Of a DNA stretch of 64,000 bases, positions 58,187 through 64,000 are shown piece after piece (position 1 is the first letter of the stretch; every line of letters starts with the position of its first letter). Source of the stretch: Andrena cerasifolii (taxonomy: Eukaryota > Arthropoda > Insecta > Hymenoptera > Andrenidae); assembly GCF_050908995.1 (NCBI RefSeq), contig NC_135129.1, forward strand, positions 3,410,001-3,474,000. The letters run 5' to 3'. The notes beneath the pieces were generated by a model. That model saw only the letters and a program-made list of their open reading frames with translations, did no database searches and was not told the DNA's origin. The position numbers and the translations under genes are program-made.

Positions 58187-58589
58187 TTAAGGGGTTATGC
58201 CTAGTCATCCGGTCGAAAAGAGGCGAATATTTGTGAATTTTTTTTGAAGAAGCGGAAGCGTATATTTTTACAGAACTTTTTGCGTTTAACAGAGCAACAT
58301 TTAAAGAACATTTGGTAATTTTTTCGTAGAAAAATATTTACGTTTATAATAAAATTAAGAGCGACATCCAAGAAGCCTTTTTAAAAAGTTGTTTTGGGGC
58401 TTCTTGGATGTCGCCCTTAATTTTATTATAAACTTAAATATTTTTCTACGAAAAAATTACCAAATGTTCTTTAAATGTTGCTCTTTTAAACGCAAAAAGT
58501 TTTGTAAAATTATACGCTTCCCCTTCTTCAAAAAAAAAATCACAAATATTCGCCTCTTTTCGGCCGCCTGACTAGGTATAACTCCTTAA
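58187..58589. mobile_element. 403-bp palindromic TTAA element, copy c
   Basis: TTAA lies at 58187-58190 and 58586-58589. The arms match copies a and b, but the loop reads GCCTTTTTAAAAAGTTGTTT, the reverse complement of theirs, so this copy is in the opposite orientation. Confidence 0.92.
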
Positions 58590-60091
58590 AAGACACGACA
58601 ACAGTGAGATGCTTCTATTAACATTAGTTGGTGACAATTATAAAATATATTCATACAATTGTTGCCAACGGTAGCCTAAATTATTCCTTAAAGTTACTTA
58701 AAATTGCAACCGAAGGGATTGAATATAACTTCAAAAAATTAAGATTCGTGTACTGTAATTATTGCAAATGAATTCGTTCCGCGAAGAAAATAAGCAGAAG
58801 ACAAATTTAATTATACGATAACTAATAAAGGAAAGGAAGTTCCCACTAAACAATTTCCCTTCCACAACTTTTTCTTTCAAATGAGTTGATTAAAGGTTAC
58901 TAAATTTTAGTATATACATTCATTTCGTAAATTAAACACTATTAGCAAAAATAAGATGTACGGAAATAATGTATTTGTTGAGTAAAAAATTAGATAGCGG
59001 CACACCAAAGACTCGGCTTTCTATTTGATTAGGATATCTGCCGGTTGCAATAGATTTCGTCTAATAATAAATTGTCGTCGTCAGATTTGCATTTTGTATT
59101 CAGAATGCACCAAACGAGTGTTGTAGTCTCGAATAATAAAAGGAAGATAAATTCAAAACTTAAAATGACCCACAAAAGCGTAATCGTCTAACAATTTAAA
59201 GCAGTAATTGCTTTAAAGTTCCAAGCACGTTCAAGAGCGTTCGGTTGAAGTACGTGTGTTTCCTTTTGCAACACGTAGTAAGATAGGTAGCGATATCATT
59301 TGAAGTATTTGCGGAGTTCCTTGCTTTCAGGGAATTTTTCAATCGTTCGACTGAACAAATCAAGCTCTTATCTATCGATATCACTTCGCGAGGACGTTCT
59401 CCGATACAACAGAATTCTCCAGAACATTCGTGCAAGGAAATATGGACGAAAATAATGGCCTCGTAGGAAGAATAACCTGTGGCAAAAGAATTTGCAAAAA
59501 ATATTCTTCAAATCCCCGAATCTCTTCCCAGCTCCGAGACGTTCCGATCAATACTCGAAAGTGTAATTTTCTTCAGCGAAGAAGCGTACAGAATTTCGAC
59601 TAATTACTACATGATTGCTACATTCTGATCGTTGTGATAGATGGAATTAAAGAGAAACATGTCTCGTGCAATTTCTATCGTTTAGCGTTTCGACTTTCTT
59701 CACTTTCAGAAGAATGTGAACGCATTCGAACTAAATCATCTACGAATAATCCTAGATGGCTTCCATCAAGCTGTACAGTCTAAAACACGGGCGAAATCGG
59801 TCTCAGAACTTCGGAATTTCTCTGCTTAAAGCCAAATTACTATGAACAAGGCTCGACCTTAACAGGTACTATTCTAGAATTCACTAATGCATTTTCAGCT
59901 CAGTTCCGTAAAAAGAAACCGTTCGTCTCGATCACAGCCACAAGCTTTTGACCCCCGAGATCAACATTAGGACGATTATTATGCCGTATTCGAAAAGTGT
60001 CTTCGCAATCATTTGCAAAATCGCGATCCAGTTTAGGGTGTCCAAGATCAGGGTGGGACGGTTCTGCCCTGTCTCACCCTGTGCCCATTTA
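58590..60091. other. Non-coding DNA upstream of the exon candidate
   Basis: AT-rich, with no repeat pair recognised. It becomes GC-richer from about 60020. A pyrimidine-rich tract followed by ATTTAG ends at 60092 and could be a splice acceptor for the exon that follows. Confidence 0.35.
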
Positions 60092-60153
60092 GGTCGGCGC
60101 TAGGTCCTGGCTAGAGGAAGCTGGCGCGGCCGAAACGCGATAGCGGAGCGACG

Positions 60154-60240
60154 ATGGACAGGCAGGAAGGGCGGGCTCCGCTAAAGACGAGGCACGCGGC
60201 GCCTGTCGTGGATCGCGTGAACGGCTGGAAGATGCAGTGA
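60154..60240 (+). CDS. Possible upstream ORF of the exon candidate
   Basis: An ATG at 60154 opens 28 codons closed by TGA at 60238-60240, 38 bases before the in-frame ATG of the main exon candidate and in a different register. If transcription or splicing includes this segment (for example with the acceptor at 60092), it would be a uORF that could lower translation of the main frame. No protein family is recognised. Confidence 0.25.
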   Translation: MDRQEGRAPLKTRHAAPVVDRVNGWKMQ

Positions 60241-60278
60241 TCATATCGGTGATCGAGCAGTGGATTCACGGGAGGACG

Positions 60279-60521
60279 ATGCATCACTCTGGTGGTACCG
60301 GTTACGGGACCGGGCCCCAGGAGCGCGTGCACCAGGCGCCGCGAGCGGCGGGCCAACCTGACAAGTGCCCCTACGAGACCTACCAGGCCCAGATACCGGA
60401 TTGCTGCGCAGCCGCGGCAGCGGTCCAGGACCCGTATCCACGGCCACCGAGCGGATATGACGGCAGGTGCTACGATGAGTGTCATCGCAGGACTCCCTAT
60501 CAGGAGGACACCTATTCCCAG
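60279..60521 (+). CDS. Protein-coding exon candidate, first coding exon
   Basis: ATG at 60279, with A at -3, opens exactly 81 codons to a strong donor, CAG followed by GTACGTGAC. The frame is open upstream to TAG at 60141, and 60279 is its first ATG, so this would be the first coding exon, with a phase-0 boundary. The peptide starts MHHSGGTGYGTG, then is rich in P, Y, Q and C (Cys at 30, 42, 43, 64 and 68), with an A-run at 44-48. It has no signal peptide or membrane segment. GC content and third-position G and C are high compared with the surrounding AT-rich DNA. I do not recognise the protein; it looks like a disordered N-terminus. Reading past the donor gives 135 codons into low-quality sequence, which is why I stop at the donor. 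Confidence 0.55.
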
Positions 60522-60527
60522 GTACGT
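60519..60527 (+). other. Splice donor candidate
   Basis: CAG followed by GTACGT is a close match to the consensus 5' splice site. It ends the 81-codon frame in phase 0. No acceptor on the far side was identified within the remaining 3.5 kb, so the intron probably continues beyond the window. Confidence 0.55.
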
Positions 60528-60649
60528 GACGCCACACTGATATCTCAAGGTTCCTCTACCCGCCTGATCCTTGTGGAGGGCAGTTTGCCTCAAAAGAAGG
60601 TGACTTTCGAGACCGAATGCAACCGTCTTTCGAGACGTCCTTAAATTAC

Positions 60650-61541
60650 TTAAGGGGGTATTCTAGTCTAGACACTCGTTTTTAAAGGTGATATTTGGAA
60701 ATTAATTCTGGAAAAACTATCGCACCTACAGGGCAGCAGTTTTGCACACATATTTAGTAGTGTTTGAACTATCAACGCAAATTTTTGGAATGCGTTATAT
60801 TGAAATTTGTACAAGTTACACGCCGAAGCGCAGGTCATGTCATCAAAAACCGGCCCCATCGGGCGCACGAATTGCGGCTGTCCTAGTCATCTGAAACGAA
60901 AGTACCAATGATTTTTTTAATCTATATGAGTGTAGTTATCGCCCGAACTAGATGTAACCAAGTCCGGACATTGTTACCGAAATCACAGCTGTTTAAAAAT
61001 TTATATTTGATTTCTTCGACTTTTCTTGAGCTAAAACAAGGTGTGGGGAAGGTTGTATTAAAACTATTGATATAATTCTAGTTCCGGCTATAGGTACACA
61101 TTCACTTTCAATGTGTGTCAAATTTTAGCTCAATCGGTCCAGTAGTTTTTGAGAAAAATGTGCGCCCGATTTAAAACAATTGTTTCGAGAAAAACGCGTT
61201 TAAAGTTTTTTATGCAGTACGACCTATACGACTGAAGTTGCGGTAGATAACAACGAATTTCTGCAACTTATCCCTAATCTGGTATACCAAGACCGTAGAG
61301 GAAACCTTCCTTAGCTTCAAAAAAATCATGTTGGGCAGCTCTCTCTTCTATGCTGGCAGTCATAGCCTCTTTAGATACAAGGGTCGAGGGAACGACTGCC
61401 GGCCACGCTGCGGCCTTAAGCCCCTATAACTTTGGGAGTTTTTCGAATTTCACCTTAATATTTTGCAGACATATTTTCGAAACCCTAAAATATTTGAAAA
61501 TCAAAAAAAAAATAGAAGTTTTGGGTAGAATACCCCCTTAA
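60650..61541. mobile_element. TTAA-flanked 892-bp element
   Basis: TTAA lies at 60650-60653 and 61538-61541. The ends read TTAAGGGGGTATTCTAGTCT and, in reverse, TTAAGGGGGTATTCTACCCA, with 16 matching bases. The interior carries ATATGAGTGTAGTTATCGCC near 60926 and CGAGAAAAACGCGTTTAAAG near 61187, motifs also found in 4671, 38190 and near 39155. No transposase. It starts about 128 bp after the splice donor, and its last TTAA is the first TTAA of the next element. Confidence 0.85.
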
Positions 61542-61939
61542 GGGGTTATGCCTAGTCAGGCGGTCGAAAAGAGGCGAATATTTGTGAATTTTTTTTGAAG
61601 AAGCAAAAGCGTATATTTTTACAGAACTTTTTGCAATTAAAAGAGCAACATTTAAAGAACATTTGGTAATTTTTTCGTAGAAAAATATTTACGTTTATAA
61701 TAAAATTAAGAGCGACATCCAAGAAGCCTTTTTAAAAAGTTGTTTTGGGGCTTCTTGGATGTCGCTCTTAATTTTATTATAAACGTAAATATTTTTCTAC
61801 GAAAAAATTACCAAATGTTCTTTAAATGTTGCTCTTTGAATTGCAAAAAGTTCTGTAAAAATATACGCTTTCGCTTCTTCAAAAAAAATTCACAAATATT
61901 CGCCTCTTTTCGACCGCCTGACTAGGCATAACCCCTTAA
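61538..61939. mobile_element. 402-bp palindromic TTAA element, copy d
   Basis: TTAA lies at 61538-61541 and 61936-61939. Arms and loop match copy c (58187), in the same orientation, with very few differences. It begins in the terminal TTAA of the element at 60650. Confidence 0.93.
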
Positions 61940-63749
61940 GGCAGGAAAATGTCCAATCAATTACCCATATTTTAGAAGAAATACATATTGTAAAGTACCT
62001 ATGTGTCAACAGTTGGAGAAATGGCAACCCGTGGAGCGGCAAGAGAGCATACCTTATTAAATATAATATAAATTGCAGTAGGTCAGTTTTTGCCAGAAAG
62101 CCAACGATATCCTCTTTGTGAAAAGAAAGGCATCACTTTTCAAGAGTATTATATCATTTAACGATTAAGAGCAAAGGAGAACTTTAATCATTTAAATTGT
62201 ATTATTCTTATTCAGAAGACGCGAAGCAGTCAGAAATATCAAATGTCAAATCGCAGGGCTCAATTGACGCTGATCATAAGCTCTGCTCAATTTCCGCCTC
62301 ACGGCGATGTCACGCCGTTTTCCAATAATTTCTATCTTCTGGAACTGTCCTTCGCCTTGTCGCTCTTTTATTCTACGTAAAAAATTGGATGAAAAATTAC
62401 TGACACCGTTTATTCGCTCTTAATTACAACAGACGCTTTAAACACTACAGTGCGGAATCAATAAAATTATCGTCCCGTATTCCCTGTACTCTCAGTTACG
62501 TTAATATCGTGTCTCCATCCGTGCACTAATTAAATTTAATTCCAGCTTGAGGTGTGTGCAGGTTTCTTTAATTGCCCAATAGAATGAAACGAGCTCGCAG
62601 CCTCGCAAACGAGCGCGCCCCTCGATCTTAATATTTATGATTATTGTTCGTTGAAAATTAAATTTCACGTTTCCACGAGAGGAGGAAGTTAATTAGCGCC
62701 GAGAAGGGAAACTTTAAGCCGCTGATGATTCAGCGGGAAACTTTGTTCGATAGCCTGACGCCAGCAATATGAGCCATTTCAGCTTAGCTAATTCTAGGAC
62801 CTCATGTTACGTAGAGTTGCTGCAACATTAAAGACTTACGGCGACCTTCTGGAAGCGATTAGTACCCCTAAAACGCTTATAATTAGAACATTAATTCAAG
62901 TTTCGTACCCAACGTGATGGCGAAGCTGTTTGTTTACATAGGAGGCTAATTCGATAATAAAAGAGACTGTTAAATGGAAGATTTACAATAGAAAACAACG
63001 TTATTCTAAGTTTAGTTAATTATCACTTGCAAAATAAATGGTCTCATATTATAGGGAGGTATAAATTTAAGCTGATAGTGTAAATTGTAAAATGAAACCG
63101 AAGGAGCCTTAGGGAATATAATTCGTAAATTAGCTCATAAATTTATCGTTCACGAGGTATTTAGTTTTACTTTCATAAGAAGTCAGTTTATTATAAATTA
63201 CGAACTAATGTAGGAGTTAAGGGAAACAAATAAGTATTATTTGGAGGATGTGTTGGTATTAATGATATTATATAACATTAATTGCATCCTGGAAATATCA
63301 ATCGCTTTGTAGTACTTGTAATTCTGCAAAGAGATAGGGCTAGCATTTGCCTACGACATAAACAATATAATCTTGAAGAAATGGCTAATTAAAAGTCTTA
63401 TGTTCAGTAGTTACTTATAGCTATGAAACGTCTAACATATTTTAATAAAACAAATTCAAATTGACGCGTTTTCAAGTTGTGTTAGAAAAATTCCAAAGAA
63501 AAAGTATTTGTGTTTTAAATAAAAAGGCTTTAGTTAAATACAATTTTAGATGATCATATTTTTTTTTATTTTACTTATGTTAACCTCGCAAGGTGAAAGC
63601 CTATGTTATGATATTGTAGCTTTTTGCCATTAACATAGTAATCATTCCCTTCCAAGGTTTGTACCTGCGAACTTACTTTATCAACTCTATTACTGCAATT
63701 TCAAGAGTTGTTAAGTCATTGATAATTAGGAGGTAAATCCTGTGCCCAC
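61940..63749. other. AT-rich non-coding DNA
   Basis: About 1.8 kb with no recognisable gene, repeat pair or RNA. If the exon candidate is real, this is probably intron. Confidence 0.4.
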
Positions 63750-64000
63750 TTAAGGGGTGAGTACACTGTGACGGTTTGAAAAATTAAGCTCTTTTTAAAG
63801 ATTTTTTTCTCCGTAGCTACAACATATAATGTAATAAATCTTTTTGGTATTTATTAATCTACTCTTATATTATACAAAAGTTTTTAAAGAATTTTTTTTA
63901 ATTTGTTTTAAAACTTGCAAAAAAACGATTTGACCAATCAGTCTGAAATTTGTACACGTTATTCAGCACATCAGTGGCTATGTCCGGGACTAGGATTATA
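63750..64000 (+). mobile_element. Probable TTAA element cut by the window end
   Basis: TTAAGGGGTGAGTACACTGT at 63750 has the same start design as the other TTAAGGGG elements and is followed by T-runs and AT-rich text as in their interiors. The other terminus would lie beyond 64000, so the call rests on one end only. Confidence 0.4.

Noticed and set aside
1..64000. CRISPR array, phage or bacterial mobile system
   Set aside because: No regularly spaced repeats with unique spacers and no packed coding sequence. The repeats are eukaryotic-type transposon ends.
1..64000. Telomeric TTAGG array
   Set aside because: Isolated TTAGG words occur, but no tandem run does.

Overview
The window looks like non-coding DNA from an arthropod nuclear genome, most likely an insect. 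Hymenoptera is my best guess, but no conserved gene fixes it. The sequence is AT-rich, with scattered GC-richer, CpG-containing blocks. No reading frame exceeds about 215 codons, and there is no operon-like packing and no recognisable transposase or reverse-transcriptase core. Almost everything that can be supported is a short non-autonomous mobile element, identified by terminal inverted repeats and target-site duplications.

Layout: 1-1700 holds unrecognised sequence with one weak LTR-like candidate, followed by a 5'-truncated LINE with a perfect 13-bp duplication (1724-1975). From about 2.8 to 12 kb there are two long inverted-repeat elements, the first of four copies of a 402-bp palindromic element (9710), a 158-bp tandem duplication (10561-10876) and GC-richer blocks. 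From 13 to 31 kb there are a 79-bp hAT-like element with a perfect 8-bp duplication, an A-tailed structured retroposon (17840-17980), a transposon nested in another (19325-20160), several TTAA-flanked elements and a 680-bp multi-level palindrome (26093-26773) carrying the same RNA-like unit in both arms. From 32 to 49 kb there are two neighbouring hAT-like elements, several TTAA elements, two of them sharing termini (42776), and two elements with GGGGAGACCGGGG ends. From 50 to 64 kb there are another hAT element, a second truncated LINE (57605-57874), two more palindromic TTAA copies, one good coding-exon candidate (60279-60521, + strand, phase-0 donor) and a TTAA element cut by the window end.

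About twenty TTAA-bounded elements or fragments, from at least ten sequence families, sit in 64 kb and make up very roughly an eighth of it. Their TTAA targets fit piggyBac-type transposition, but no source transposase is present, so mobilisation must have been in trans. At two places, and perhaps a third, one element ends in the TTAA with which the next begins. The most interesting unit is the 113-base retroposon at 17854-17966. It and its two relatives at 26.2 and 26.6 kb can each form the same three RNA stems, with compensatory changes.

All element boundaries and alignments were made by eye. Names such as hAT-like or piggyBac-like rest on termini and duplication length only.
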